Origin: Streptomyces sp. S.PNR 29
GTDB taxonomy: Bacteria > Actinomycetota > Actinomycetes > Streptomycetales > Streptomycetaceae
Direction: 5' to 3'
DNA length: 64,000 nucleotides
Assembly (NCBI RefSeq): GCF_030386795.1
Contig: NZ_JANUQM010000011.1
Location: 248,001 to 312,000, forward strand
The translations under genes and the position numbers were made by a program. Under the pieces are notes generated by a model that did no database searches, had not been told where the DNA came from, and saw only the letters and a program-made list of their open reading frames with translations. Shown here in pieces: positions 54,983 through 63,777 of this stretch (the first letter of the stretch is position 1; each line of letters starts with the position of its first letter).

Positions 54983-55096
54983 CGGGGTCTCCTTGGGTCG
55001 AAGGATGGGACATCCGCGTGCCCTGCGGTCCTGAGGACGAGGAGGACGCAGAGGACGGGAGCCGGGGCGAGGAGGGGGAGAACAACCCCCGGAATA

Positions 55097-55116
55097 ATCG
55101 TTTGGCATCGAACGAT
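55097..55116. promoter_or_regulatory. Operator 1 of the regulon
   Basis: Arms ATCGTTTG and CGAACGAT flank GCAT (one mismatch). It overlaps the -10 of the leftward promoter. Shares the 8-4-8 layout and TTTG/CGAA core with the sites at 55207, 61820 and 63742. Confidence 0.75.
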
Positions 55117-55141
55117 ATGGAGAGCTGTCGCTGTGCCGCAA
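55112..55141 (-). promoter_or_regulatory. Promoter of the glutamine-synthetase-like operon
   Basis: On the minus strand TTGCGG (55141-55136) and TATCGT (55117-55112) are spaced by 18 bp, with the -10 inside operator 1. This leaves a leader of about 125 bases to the GTG at 54982. Confidence 0.5.
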
Positions 55142-55178
55142 GGGGATGGCTACAAAAAATTATCCACTCGGACAGGTG

Positions 55179-55209
55179 TTGACTCCGGCTGAGGCCGCTT
55201 CCTATCTTG
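55179..55209 (+). promoter_or_regulatory. Promoter of the ferredoxin/homoprotocatechuate operon
   Basis: TTGACT (55179-55184) and TATCTT (55204-55209) are spaced by 19 bp (18 to CTATCT). The -10 touches operator 2, so a bound repressor would exclude polymerase. Confidence 0.5.
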
Positions 55210-55226
55210 TTTGAAGCCAAACGAGT
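55207..55226. promoter_or_regulatory. Operator 2 of the regulon
   Basis: Arms CTTGTTTG and CAAACGAG flank AAGC (one mismatch). Lies over the -10/start region of the rightward promoter, 108 bp before the ferredoxin ATG. Confidence 0.75.
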
Positions 55227-55333
55227 AAGGCTGCGGATCCCGCGGCCCTTGGCCGGGGCCCGGCCCGACCGCGACCGGGCCCCTCTTTCTGTCTCTCCCC
55301 TGCTCCGACCCCACGCCTTCCGGAGGACCGGCC

Positions 55334-55522
55334 ATGAAGGTCGTCGTCGACAAGAACAAGTGCCAGGACCACGGCCAGTGCGTCTTCGCCGCGCCGGACG
55401 TCTTCTCGATGGACGGGGACGGACACCTCGTGTACGTCTCCGACCCGGACGACGCGCTGCGCGACGAGGTCGAGGAAGCCGCCGACGTCTGCCCGCTGCA
55501 GGCCATCCGGATCGAGGACTGA
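55334..55522 (+). CDS. [3Fe-4S]-type ferredoxin
   Basis: 62 residues. CQDHGQC...CPLQAI shows the CxxHxxC pattern of P450-serving [3Fe-4S] ferredoxins. GGAGG precedes the ATG. First gene of the rightward operon, three bases before the reductase gene; electron carrier for the P450 at 52278-53594. Confidence 0.93.
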   Translation: MKVVVDKNKCQDHGQCVFAAPDVFSMDGDGHLVYVSDPDDALRDEVEEAADVCPLQAIRIED

Positions 55523-55525
55523 GCC

Positions 55526-56734
55526 ATGAGCGGGCGCATTCTCGTCGCGGGCGCCTCGATGGGTGGCCTGCGAGCCGCCGAGCAACTGCGCGCGGCGGGC
55601 TGGACCGGCGCGATCACCGTCGTCGGCGATGAGCCGCACATGCCGTACAACCGGCCTCCGCTGTCCAAGGAGGTCCTGGCCGGCAAAGCCCCGTTCGAGT
55701 CGCTGGCCTTCACACCGAAGGCAGCCGCCGCCGATGTCGAGTGGCGACTGGGGACGAAGGCCGTCGCAGCCCGGCTCGACGAGCGGACCGTCGAACTCGA
55801 CGATGGTTCGTCGCTGTCCTACGACGGCCTGGTGGTCGCCACCGGCATGCGGCCCCGGCGGCTGCGCTGCCCCGGTCCGCTCGCCGGGCGCCACACGGTC
55901 CGTACGCTCGCCGACGCCCAGGGCCTGCGGGACGAACTGATCCGGCCCGGTGTGCGCGTGGTCGTCGTCGGTGCGGGGTTCATCGGCTGCGAGGTGGCCG
56001 CAACCGCCGTAGGGCTCGGCGTCCGCGAGGTCACCGTAGTCGATCCGCTGCCGCTGCCCATGGTGGGGCCGCTGGGTGACCTGCTGGGGCATGAACTGCT
56101 GAAGCGGCACGAGGAGCGCGGGGTGTGCTTCGCGCTCGGCGCGGGAGTCGCCGTGTTCGAGGGCGGGGACCGTGTCACCGGTGTCGTCCTCGGCGACGGC
56201 ACGGACCTTCCGGCCGATGTGGTCGTCGAGTCGGTCGGCTCGGTCGCCAACGTCGAGTGGCTGGACGGAAACGGCCTCGACCTGTCCGACGGTGTACTCA
56301 CCGACGAGCAGCTGCGCGCCGGCGGACGACCGGAGGTCGTCGCGGTGGGCGACGTCGCCCGCTTCCCCAACGCCCGCTACGACAACGTCCCCCGCCGCGT
56401 CGAGCACTGGTCCATCGCCACCGACACCGCCAAGCACGCGGCGAAAGTCCTGGTCGCCCATCTCACCAGCAACGACGTGGAGTTGGCGCCGTTCGCTCCC
56501 CTGCCCACCTTCTGGAGCGACCAGCACGACTTCCGGCTGCAGTCCTTCGGCGCGCCCGTGCTCGGCAAGGACGACATGCGGGTCCTGGAGGGCGACCTGG
56601 AGCGCGACGTCCTGGTCGGCTACCACACCGGTGGCCACCTTGCGGGCGTCGTGGCTCTCGGCGGCCAGGCCGCCGCCATGAGCGCCGCCCGTTACCGCAC
56701 CCAGCTCCTGAAGCAGCCCGCCCTCACCGCGTAA
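55526..56734 (+). CDS. FAD-dependent ferredoxin reductase
   Basis: 402 residues, full length for oxygenase-coupled NADH:ferredoxin reductases. FAD site ILVAGASMGGLRAAEQLR, PYNRPPLSKEVLAG, NADH site VVVVGAGFIGCEVA (about 148-161) and VVAVGDVARF (FAD, near residue 273). C-terminal reductase domain with PTFWSDQHDFRLQSFG. It should transfer electrons from NADH to the adjacent ferredoxin. Confidence 0.93.
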   Translation: MSGRILVAGASMGGLRAAEQLRAAGWTGAITVVGDEPHMPYNRPPLSKEVLAGKAPFESLAFTPKAAAADVEWRLGTKAVAARLDERTVELDDGSSLSYDGLVVATGMRPRRLRCPGPLAGRHTVRTLADAQGLRDELIRPGVRVVVVGAGFIGCEVAATAVGLGVREVTVVDPLPLPMVGPLGDLLGHELLKRHEERGVCFALGAGVAVFEGGDRVTGVVLGDGTDLPADVVVESVGSVANVEWLDGNGLDLSDGVLTDEQLRAGGRPEVVAVGDVARFPNARYDNVPRRVEHWSIATDTAKHAAKVLVAHLTSNDVELAPFAPLPTFWSDQHDFRLQSFGAPVLGKDDMRVLEGDLERDVLVGYHTGGHLAGVVALGGQAAAMSAARYRTQLLKQPALTA

Positions 56735-56746
56735 GGACCTCCCGCC

Positions 56747-57559
56747 ATGTCCCCTGTCCGTGGTTACTTCCATCCCAAGACGGCGACGGGAGCCTCGTCG
56801 CTGATCCCGTCCCCGCCGTGGCGCTACTCCGGTGACCTGCTGACTGTCGAGTACCGCACCGATCCCGCCCGCGTCCGCGAACTGCTCCCCGAGCCCCTGG
56901 AGCCGGCGGACGAGGATCCTGGCGCGGTCGCGCTCATCTGGGCCGACTGGCAGTCCTGCTCCGCCTCGGGTGAGGAACTGCTCGACCCCGTGCTGGCCCA
57001 GTACAAGGAGGCCTTCGCGGTCGTCCGCTGCAAGTACAGGGGGCAGACCTACACCCGCTGCGTGTACATCTGGGTCGACAAGGACTTCGCCATCGCTCGC
57101 GGCCTGCACCAGGGCTACCCGAAGAAGCTCGGCTCGATTCACCAGACCCGCCCGCACCCGTACGGTCCCGCCCCGCGCATCGAGGCCGGCGCCCGCTTCG
57201 GCGCCACGCTCGCCGCCGCCGACCGGCGCCTCGCGCAGGCGGTGGTCACCCTGCGGGAGCCGTCCGAGACCAACGGCTTCGTCAACGGACATCCCATGGC
57301 CCACCACCGCTGGCTGCCTTCCATCGAGAAGGGCAAGGGCCTGGCGCTGGACGAACTGATCGAGTCGGGTGCCGCCTCCTTCGAGGGCGGCCGGCCCTGG
57401 CGCGGCGATGCCGAGCTGGAGCTGTTCGAGGCACCCACGGAGGAACTGGCCCGCCTGGAGATCCGCGAACCGATCGCCGCGTACTACCGGCAGGTCGGCG
57501 TCGTCTGGGACGGCGGCCGACTGCTGGAGTCCGGTACCTCGGGCGCCGAGCAACCGTAG
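56747..57559 (+). CDS. Acetoacetate decarboxylase-family protein
   Basis: 270 residues. ADC fold with the Schiff-base region GLHQGYPKKLGS (K126/K127) and preceding YIWVDKDFAIARG. Family members include acetoacetate decarboxylase and several enzymes that catalyse aldol/dehydration or imine chemistry instead, so decarboxylation is not certain. It is placed between the ferredoxin reductase and the HpaE-like dehydrogenase and may act on a keto-acid from ring cleavage. AAGGA lies upstream of the ATG. Confidence 0.85.
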   Translation: MSPVRGYFHPKTATGASSLIPSPPWRYSGDLLTVEYRTDPARVRELLPEPLEPADEDPGAVALIWADWQSCSASGEELLDPVLAQYKEAFAVVRCKYRGQTYTRCVYIWVDKDFAIARGLHQGYPKKLGSIHQTRPHPYGPAPRIEAGARFGATLAAADRRLAQAVVTLREPSETNGFVNGHPMAHHRWLPSIEKGKGLALDELIESGAASFEGGRPWRGDAELELFEAPTEELARLEIREPIAAYYRQVGVVWDGGRLLESGTSGAEQP

Positions 57560-57584
57560 CCACCACACGACCTGGAGACCGGAC

Positions 57585-59051
57585 ATGACCGCACACACCC
57601 TCACGGTGGCCGGGGTCGCCGTCGACACCCGGCACTGGATCGGCGGCGAACGCGTCGCCTCCACCGACACCTTCACCGACGTCTCGCCGATCGACGGTGC
57701 CGTACTCGGCGAGATCTCCCGCGGTACGCCGACCGAGGCGGACGCCGCCGTCGCCGCCGCCAAGGCCGCCTTCCCCGGCTGGGCCGCCACATCCCGCGCC
57801 GAACGCGCCCGCCTCCTGCACGCCATCGCCGACGGTGTCGACAAGCGGCTCGAGGAACTGGCGATCGTCGAGACCACGGACAACGGAGCCCTGCTGCGCT
57901 CGCACCGACGAGGTGTGATGCCGCGGGTGGCACACAACTTCCGCTTCTTCGCGGACCGGCTGCTGAAGCTGGAGCACGAGGACTTCGAGACGCGCGGCCA
58001 CACCAATCACGTCAGCTGGGATCCCGCCGGGCCTTGTGTGCTGATCACGCCGTGGAACGCGCCGCTGATGCTGGCCACCTGGAAGGTCGCCCCCGCACTG
58101 GCGGCGGGCAACACCGTCGTCCTCAAGCCCGCCGAGTGGTCCCCGCTCACCGCCTCGCTGCTCGCCGACATCGCCGCCGAGGCCGGGCTGCCGCCTGGTG
58201 TCTTCAACGTCGTGCAGGGCTACGGCTCCGAGATCGGCCCCGCGCTCACCGGGAACCCGGACGTGCGCCGGATCAGCTTTACCGGTTCTGTGCCCACGGC
58301 CCGGCGGATCGCCGCGTCCGCCGCCGCGAACCTGACCCCGCTCAGCCTCGAACTGGGCGGCAAGTCACCGCTGTTGGTGTTCGCCGATGCCGACCTGGAG
58401 CTCGCCGTCGACCTCGCGGTGGAGCAGTACGACAACGCCGGACAGGTCTGCCTCGCGGCCACCCGCATCCTCGTCGAGGAATCGGTCGCCGAGGAGTTCA
58501 CGCGCCGGTTCGTGGAGAAGGCCACTGCCTTGAAGCAGGGCGACCCGCGTGACGAGGCCACCGACATCGGCCCCACCATCCACCCCCGCCAGCTGGAGAA
58601 GATCGACGGCTTCGTGCGGCGGGCGCTCGCCGCCGGCGCTCGGGCCGTGATCGGAGGGCACCGCAACGACGGTCAGTACTATGCCCCGACCCTCCTCACC
58701 GATGTGGCGCAGGACTCGGAGATCGTGCAGGAGGAGGTCTTCGGGCCGGTCCTGACCCTCCAGACCTTCAGCACCGAGGAAGAAGCCGTACGCCTCGCCA
58801 ACGACACCCGCTTCGGCCTCGCCGCCACCCTCGCCACCGGGGACCCCGAGCGAGCCGGGCGCGTCACCGCACAGCTTGTCGCGGGCACGGTGTGGGTCAA
58901 CTGCTTCTTCGTCCGCGACCTCCAGGCCCCCTTCGGCGGTTCCCGCCACTCCGGTGTCGGGCGTGAGGGAGGCACCTGGAGCTTCGACTTCTACTGCGAT
59001 CTGAAGAACACCGTGACCGCCCCGCAGGGATGGAGCCAGAGCCATGGGTGA
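57585..59051 (+). CDS. hpaE: HpaE-like semialdehyde dehydrogenase
   Basis: 488 residues. Active-site set TPWNAP (N158), VLKPAE (K181), FTGSV, LELGGKS (E256) and AGQVCLA (C289). The segments RVAHNFRFFAD and ATWKVAPALAAGN match 5-carboxymethyl-2-hydroxymuconate semialdehyde dehydrogenases of the homoprotocatechuate pathway, and the HpaD-like dioxygenase gene directly follows (8-bp overlap). It would oxidise the ring-cleavage semialdehyde with NAD+. Confidence 0.85.
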   Translation: MTAHTLTVAGVAVDTRHWIGGERVASTDTFTDVSPIDGAVLGEISRGTPTEADAAVAAAKAAFPGWAATSRAERARLLHAIADGVDKRLEELAIVETTDNGALLRSHRRGVMPRVAHNFRFFADRLLKLEHEDFETRGHTNHVSWDPAGPCVLITPWNAPLMLATWKVAPALAAGNTVVLKPAEWSPLTASLLADIAAEAGLPPGVFNVVQGYGSEIGPALTGNPDVRRISFTGSVPTARRIAASAAANLTPLSLELGGKSPLLVFADADLELAVDLAVEQYDNAGQVCLAATRILVEESVAEEFTRRFVEKATALKQGDPRDEATDIGPTIHPRQLEKIDGFVRRALAAGARAVIGGHRNDGQYYAPTLLTDVAQDSEIVQEEVFGPVLTLQTFSTEEEAVRLANDTRFGLAATLATGDPERAGRVTAQLVAGTVWVNCFFVRDLQAPFGGSRHSGVGREGGTWSFDFYCDLKNTVTAPQGWSQSHG

Positions 59052-59979
59052 GATCGTCGGGGCCGGGCTGCTCGCCCACGTCCCCACCATCGTGCTGCCG
59101 GAGGAGGACCGGCTGGAGCTGAACGAGGGCAAGGAGATCACCCTCGTCACCGGCCTGAACCAGCTCCGCAGGGACGTCTTCGAACGCGACGACTACGACA
59201 CCGTCGTCGTCCTGGACTCCCACTGGGCCACCACCGTGGAGTTCGTCGTCACCGCGCAGGCGCGCCGGGCCGGGCTGTTCACCTCCGAGGAACTGCCGCG
59301 GGGGATGTGCCGGATGCCGTACGACTTCGCGGGCGACCCCGAACTCGCCCACAGCATCGCGAAGTTCGCCGACAAGCACGGCACCTGGATCACCGCGATC
59401 GACGACGCGTACCTGCCGATCTACTACGCCACCATCAACCTCTGGAAGTTCCTGGGGGAGGGGCTGCCGGACAAGCGGTGGGTGACCATCGGTGTGTGCC
59501 AGACCGGGGACATGGAGGATCATCTGCGCCTCGGCCGTGCCCTGGCGGACGGTATCGCCGCCACCCGGGGGCGGCGCGTGCTGCTGATCGCCTCCGGGGC
59601 GCTCTCGCACACCTTCTGGCCGCTGCGCGAACTGCGCGACCACGAGGCCAGCGACCCCGTCCACATCCGCACGCCCGAGGCCCGCGAGGCGGACTACGAG
59701 CGGATCGCCTGGTTCAAGGAGGGCCGTCACGACAAGGTCCTCGACACCATGGACGAGTTCTGGAAGTTCAAGCCCGAGGCGAAGTTCTTCCACTACCTGA
59801 TGATGGCCGGCGCCCTCGGCGAGCGCGCCTGCATCGCCAGGGCCCGCCAGTACGGCGAGTACGAGAACTCCGTCGGCACCGGACAGGTCCATCTGTGGTT
59901 CGACCGCCCGGCCGGCGGCTGGACCGGCACGCAAGCATCCATGACCGCCACACCCCGCAACCCGCACAGCCGTATCTGA
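59044..59979 (+). CDS. hpaD: HpaD-like 3,4-dihydroxyphenylacetate 2,3-dioxygenase (LigB type)
   Basis: 311 residues. Type II (LigB) extradiol fold: AGLLAHVPTIVLPE with a metal His near residue 12, VVVLDSHWATTVEF with the second His, TSEELPRGMCRMPYDFAGDPELA, and ASGALSHTFWPL with the active-site His. These align by eye with HpaD of enteric bacteria throughout. It opens homoprotocatechuate between C2 and C3 using Fe(II). Overlaps the dehydrogenase gene by 8 bp. Confidence 0.87.
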   Translation: MGEIVGAGLLAHVPTIVLPEEDRLELNEGKEITLVTGLNQLRRDVFERDDYDTVVVLDSHWATTVEFVVTAQARRAGLFTSEELPRGMCRMPYDFAGDPELAHSIAKFADKHGTWITAIDDAYLPIYYATINLWKFLGEGLPDKRWVTIGVCQTGDMEDHLRLGRALADGIAATRGRRVLLIASGALSHTFWPLRELRDHEASDPVHIRTPEAREADYERIAWFKEGRHDKVLDTMDEFWKFKPEAKFFHYLMMAGALGERACIARARQYGEYENSVGTGQVHLWFDRPAGGWTGTQASMTATPRNPHSRI

Positions 59980-59990
59980 GGAGTTACGCC

Positions 59991-60836
59991 ATGCCCGAAT
60001 ACCGCCGCATCCTCCTCGACGGCGCCGCCGTCCAGGTCACCGTCGACGGCGACGAACTCGTCGCCGGGGACGGCCGCCGCGTCAAGGCCGAGGAGGCGCA
60101 GCACCTGCCCCCGGTCGTCCCCTCAAAGATCATCGCCGTCCACCTCAACCACCGCAGCCGCGTCGACGAGTTCCGGATCGACCTCCCCGACACCCCGACC
60201 TACTTCCACAAGCCGACCTCCTCCCTCAACTCCCACCGCGGCGCGATCGTCCGCCCCGAGGGCTGCAAGTGGCTCAACTACGAGGGCGAGGTCGCCATCG
60301 TCATCGGCAGGACCGCGCGGAACATCCCCCCGGACCAGGCGGGGGAGTACATCGCCGGGTACACGATCGCCAACGACTACGGCCTGCACGACTTCCGCGA
60401 CACCGACGCCGGCTCGATGCTCCGGGTCAAGGGCTCCGACACCCTGTGCCCGCTCGGCCCGGGCCTGGTGACGCATTGGGACTTCCACGGCAAGCGGCTG
60501 CGGACGTACGTCAACGGCGAGATCGTGCAGGACGGTTCGACCGACGAGATGAAGTGGGACATGCACTACCTCGTCGCCGACATCGCCCGGACCATCACCC
60601 TGTACCCGGGCGACGTGCTGCTGTCCGGCACTCCCGCCAACTCCCGCCCCGTACAGCCCGGTGACGTGGTCGAGGTCGAGGTCGAGGGTCTGGGCCGGCT
60701 CACCAACCACATCGTCACCGGCCCGACCCCCATCCGCGCCGACGTCGGCGCCCAGCCCACCGAGTCCGAGGAGGTGCTGTCCACCGCGCTCGGCGGCGAC
60801 TGGGAGTTCCGTGGCATCCGGCCGCCCCGGCGATGA
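59991..60836 (+). CDS. FAH-family (HpaG-like) isomerase/decarboxylase
   Basis: 281 residues. FAH fold: SKIIAVHLNHRSRVDEF, TYFHKPTSSLNSH, the metal acids in WLNYEGEVAIVIGR, GYTIANDYGLHDFRD and GDVLLSGTPANSRP. One FAH domain only, whereas many HpaG proteins have two, so it may do only part of the 5-oxo-pent-3-ene-tricarboxylate decarboxylase/isomerase reaction. GAGGAG precedes the ATG. Its stop overlaps the possible TetR start. Confidence 0.87.
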   Translation: MPEYRRILLDGAAVQVTVDGDELVAGDGRRVKAEEAQHLPPVVPSKIIAVHLNHRSRVDEFRIDLPDTPTYFHKPTSSLNSHRGAIVRPEGCKWLNYEGEVAIVIGRTARNIPPDQAGEYIAGYTIANDYGLHDFRDTDAGSMLRVKGSDTLCPLGPGLVTHWDFHGKRLRTYVNGEIVQDGSTDEMKWDMHYLVADIARTITLYPGDVLLSGTPANSRPVQPGDVVEVEVEGLGRLTNHIVTGPTPIRADVGAQPTESEEVLSTALGGDWEFRGIRPPRR

Positions 60837-61558
60837 CCGTGCTCGAGGTGACGACCGGGCGTACGGCCGTGTCGGACCCGGCGGGTAAGGTCGCGGGCAT
60901 GACCGCATCCGCCGAGGGAGGACCCCAGGGGCCCGAGGACTCCGAGGGCCGCAAGCCGCGCCGGCGCATGAACTACGGCGAGGGTCGCGAGGCCCTGCTC
61001 AACGCCGCCGTGCGGGTGGTGGCCCGGGGCGGGCTGCGCAAGCTCACCTACCGGGCGGTCGCGGAGGAGGCGGGCACCACACACGGCTTGGTCGTGCACC
61101 ACTTCGGCTCCCGGGACGCTCTCATCGAGGAGGCGCTCGCGCACGCGATCCGCACCTCGCTGGACACCAGCGCGCTCGAGCCCGGCACCGGCAAAGCCGC
61201 GGACTTCGCGGCGGGGGTATCGGAGATGGTCACCACCGATCCGGACAAACAGGCCTTTCAGTACGAACTGCTGCTGGAGGCCCGGCGTCGCCCCGAACTG
61301 TTGCCGCATCTGCGAACGCTGTACGACGAGTACTTCGACGCCACGCAGCGCGAGGTGTCCCGCATGCTGCCCGAAGGTGCCGGCCGCCCGCTCGCCCGGC
61401 TTGTGTTCGCCGCCCTGGACGGGCTTGTGCTGCATCAGCTGGTCTTCGGTGGACCCGGGAGCACCGACGCCGCCATCGAGGAACTGCGGGCCCTGCTCCG
61501 ACGGCTCGGCGCCGACGGTCGCACCGACGCCCGGACCGGCGACGAGTCGCCGGAATAG
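60833..61558 (+). CDS. TetR-family regulator, probable repressor of the regulon
   Basis: 241 residues from the ATG that overlaps the FAH stop (ATGA); ATG at 60899 with TAAGG upstream is the alternative and removes 22 low-complexity residues. HTH YGEGREALLNAAVRVVARGG with TYRAVAEEAGTTHGLVVHHF then GSRDALIEEAL. The helical ligand domain covers about 110-230. It is the last gene of the rightward operon, and four palindromic 8-4-8 sites lie at the four promoters around it, which fits a TetR dimer autoregulated by a pathway metabolite. Confidence 0.88.
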   Translation: MTVLEVTTGRTAVSDPAGKVAGMTASAEGGPQGPEDSEGRKPRRRMNYGEGREALLNAAVRVVARGGLRKLTYRAVAEEAGTTHGLVVHHFGSRDALIEEALAHAIRTSLDTSALEPGTGKAADFAAGVSEMVTTDPDKQAFQYELLLEARRRPELLPHLRTLYDEYFDATQREVSRMLPEGAGRPLARLVFAALDGLVLHQLVFGGPGSTDAAIEELRALLRRLGADGRTDARTGDESPE

Positions 61559-61783
61559 ACCCTCGGCCGAACCCGCGATCCGGCGCCTCCCGATGTTCCG
61601 GACGTCTGCCGTCCAAGGCCCATTCCGTGGGCGTCCACCCGCCTCCACGCCATGCCCCTGATGCTCCTGCGGTCGAGCGGGCACGGCCGCCGTGGCCAAG
61701 CGCCAGGGCGCCCTCGGCGGATTAAGTGACGGTTACGGCCCCGTAAGGAATCGGAGCCCGGCCGGGAATCCCTTCCCGCCCCC

Positions 61784-61812
61784 TTGCCAAATGGATAGCT
61801 CCAGCCCACTAT
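61784..61812 (+). promoter_or_regulatory. Promoter candidate of the permease gene
   Basis: TTGCCA (61784-61789) and CACTAT (61807-61812) with 17-bp spacing. Transcription would start near operator 3, which supports a permease start codon further downstream. Confidence 0.4.
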
Positions 61813-61819
61813 GAGGCAA

Positions 61820-61839
61820 CTCGTTTGGCCTGAAATGAA
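61820..61839. promoter_or_regulatory. Operator 3 of the regulon
   Basis: Arms CTCGTTTG and GAAATGAA flank GCCT (five of eight paired positions). Weaker than operators 1 and 2, but the left arm is the same TCGTTTGG and the position is at the expected transcription start of the permease gene. Confidence 0.6.
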
Positions 61840-61867
61840 ATCGTCCCCCTCCTGGCAGGTGATCCGA

Positions 61868-63328
61868 GTGGAAAGTCCGACGGCGGCCAGAACAGACACG
61901 GCGCCCGACGCCTCCACGGCAGGCAAGCTCAAGCCCAACTCCCTAGGCGTGCTGGGCATCCTCTTCTTCGTCCTCTCCGCCCAGGCGCCGCTGACCGGCG
62001 TCGCGGGCGCCGTCCCCATCGCCGTCGCTCTCGGCAACGGTCCAGGCGCGCCCGCCGCCTATGTGGCGGCCGGTGTGATCACCCTGCTCTTCTCGGTCGG
62101 GTTCGTGGCCATGGGGCGGCATGTCGTGGACGCCGGCGCCTTCTACATGTACATCCGCGCAGGGCTCGGCCAACGGCTCGGTTCCGGTAGCGCCGGAGTC
62201 GCGCTGCTGGCCTACTGTGCGATCCAAGCGGCCATGTACGGTCTCTACGGGGCGACCGTGAGCGGCCTGCTGGCGCACCACACGGGCGTGGACGTGCCCT
62301 GGTGGGCCTGCGCACTGGTCACGATGGTGATCGTCCAGGTGCTGGGAGCCGCGGGCATCGAGATGGGCGCCAAGGTGCTGGCCGTCTTCGTGCTGGCGGA
62401 GTTCAGCATCCTGAGTGTCTTCGCGCTGGTCACCCTGTTCAAGGGCGGCGGACCGGAGGGGCTCGGCCTCGCCCAGTCGTTCTCACCCACGGAGGCCCTC
62501 CAGGGGGCTCCGGGAGTCGCGCTGATGTTCGCTGTGGCGTCGATGGTCGGCTTCGAGGCCACCGCGATCTACGGCGAGGAGGCGCGCGAACCTCGCAAGA
62601 CCGTCCCGCGGGCCACCTATCTGGCCGTCGCCGTCGTCGCCGGCTTCTACGCCTTCGCTTCCTGGATGCTGGTCTCCTCCTACGGCGCCTCCAAGGCGGG
62701 CGAGGCCGCGGGCAAGGCACTGGCCGGCGGTGACTCGACGAGCTTCGTCTTCGCGCCGATCGCGGACCTGTTCGGTGCCTGGGTGAACGACGTCCTCCCG
62801 ATCCTGCTGGTCACCTCCCTCTTCGCCGGGATCCTCGCCTTCCACAACTCCGCCAACCGCTATCTCTTCTCGCTCAGCCGCGAGGGGCTGCTGCCCCGCA
62901 AGCTCTCGGCGATCAACCGCCGTCACTCGCCCGGCGTGGCCGGCTGGGTCCAGACGACTGTCGCGGCCCTGATGGTGGTCCCGTTCGCGCTGGCGGGCCA
63001 GGACCCGGTACTCACCCTGTTCTCCTGGGGCAGCGGGGTCGCTGTCCTCGGAATCATGCTGCTGTACCTGCTGACCTCGCTCTCCGTGGTCGTCTTCTTC
63101 CACCGCGGACACCTGGACACCCGGCCGTGGAACACGCGGGTCGCCCCGGCCCTGGGCGCGCTCGGTATCGCCGGCGCGATCTGGCTGATCATCGAGAACT
63201 TCACCACGCTCATCGGAGGCGAACAGAGCACCGCCATCTGGCTGGAACTCACCGTCCCGGCGATCCTGCTCCTGGGCGTGGCCGCGTCCCGGCCGGCCCG
63301 AAAGGCGACCGCGGTCGCCGACGGCTGA
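61868..63328 (+). CDS. APC-superfamily amino acid/amine permease
   Basis: 486 residues from GTG 61868 (AGGTGAT upstream). An upstream ATG at 61811 would place the operator inside the gene, so I prefer the later start; ATG 61835 is a further option. About twelve helices beginning NSLGVLGILFFVLSAQAPLT. The consensus loop GFEATAIYGEEAREPRKTVPRAT is typical of actinobacterial amino acid/polyamine permeases. It probably imports the amine consumed by the glutamine-synthetase-like enzyme. Confidence 0.88.
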   Translation: MESPTAARTDTAPDASTAGKLKPNSLGVLGILFFVLSAQAPLTGVAGAVPIAVALGNGPGAPAAYVAAGVITLLFSVGFVAMGRHVVDAGAFYMYIRAGLGQRLGSGSAGVALLAYCAIQAAMYGLYGATVSGLLAHHTGVDVPWWACALVTMVIVQVLGAAGIEMGAKVLAVFVLAEFSILSVFALVTLFKGGGPEGLGLAQSFSPTEALQGAPGVALMFAVASMVGFEATAIYGEEAREPRKTVPRATYLAVAVVAGFYAFASWMLVSSYGASKAGEAAGKALAGGDSTSFVFAPIADLFGAWVNDVLPILLVTSLFAGILAFHNSANRYLFSLSREGLLPRKLSAINRRHSPGVAGWVQTTVAALMVVPFALAGQDPVLTLFSWGSGVAVLGIMLLYLLTSLSVVVFFHRGHLDTRPWNTRVAPALGALGIAGAIWLIIENFTTLIGGEQSTAIWLELTVPAILLLGVAASRPARKATAVADG

Positions 63329-63335
63329 GGTGTGT

Positions 63336-63357
63336 CTCGGCCGCTCAGCGGGCCGAG
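63336..63357 (+). terminator. Hairpin after the permease gene
   Basis: CTCGGCC (63336-63342) and GGCCGAG (63351-63357) form a 7-bp GC-rich stem 8 bp beyond the permease stop. The following 400 bp (to 63741) show nothing I recognise. Confidence 0.4.
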
Positions 63358-63741
63358 CCCGCCACCTGGTCGAGGAACCGTCGACCAGGCGGTGGGCCTC
63401 CGCCCGAGCCGTCGGCTCCTTGGCCGGGCTCCGGGTGATCCGTTCGCCGGGGGTGGCGCATCAACCGCACGAACCGCTTCGCGTGGCAGGGCCGTCTAGG
63501 CTCCCGGCACCCCACGAGCGCGGTGGCCGAAGCTGGGCTCCCCACGGCCGCCGAGCGCCGGAACGCCCAGGCGAAGGTCTGGCCGAGCGGCACCGGCCCG
63601 CGGACGGTCCAGTAACACGCCGGCCGGCTCCGGCCGGGCTCGTGTCGGGCGACAGGTGCGCGCCCGGTGGCGCCCCTCCCCAGGGGTACGCGGACGCAGA
63701 ACCGATTCCGTGATCCCTTGCGACGGCTCTGCGCTCCTATT

Positions 63742-63761
63742 GATGTTTGGTCGCGAATGAT
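63742..63761. promoter_or_regulatory. Operator 4 of the regulon
   Basis: Arms GATGTTTG and CGAATGAT flank GTCG. The right arm differs from that of operator 1 in one base. It ends 16 bp before the ATG of the next dehydrogenase, so it is well placed to block that gene. Confidence 0.6.
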
Positions 63762-63777
63762 CTCGGGAGGTTCCCCC

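Noticed and set aside
55202..58006. 934-codon minus-strand open frame across the ferredoxin to dehydrogenase genes
   Set aside because: Antisense shadow spanning several well-supported genes, with low-complexity translation.
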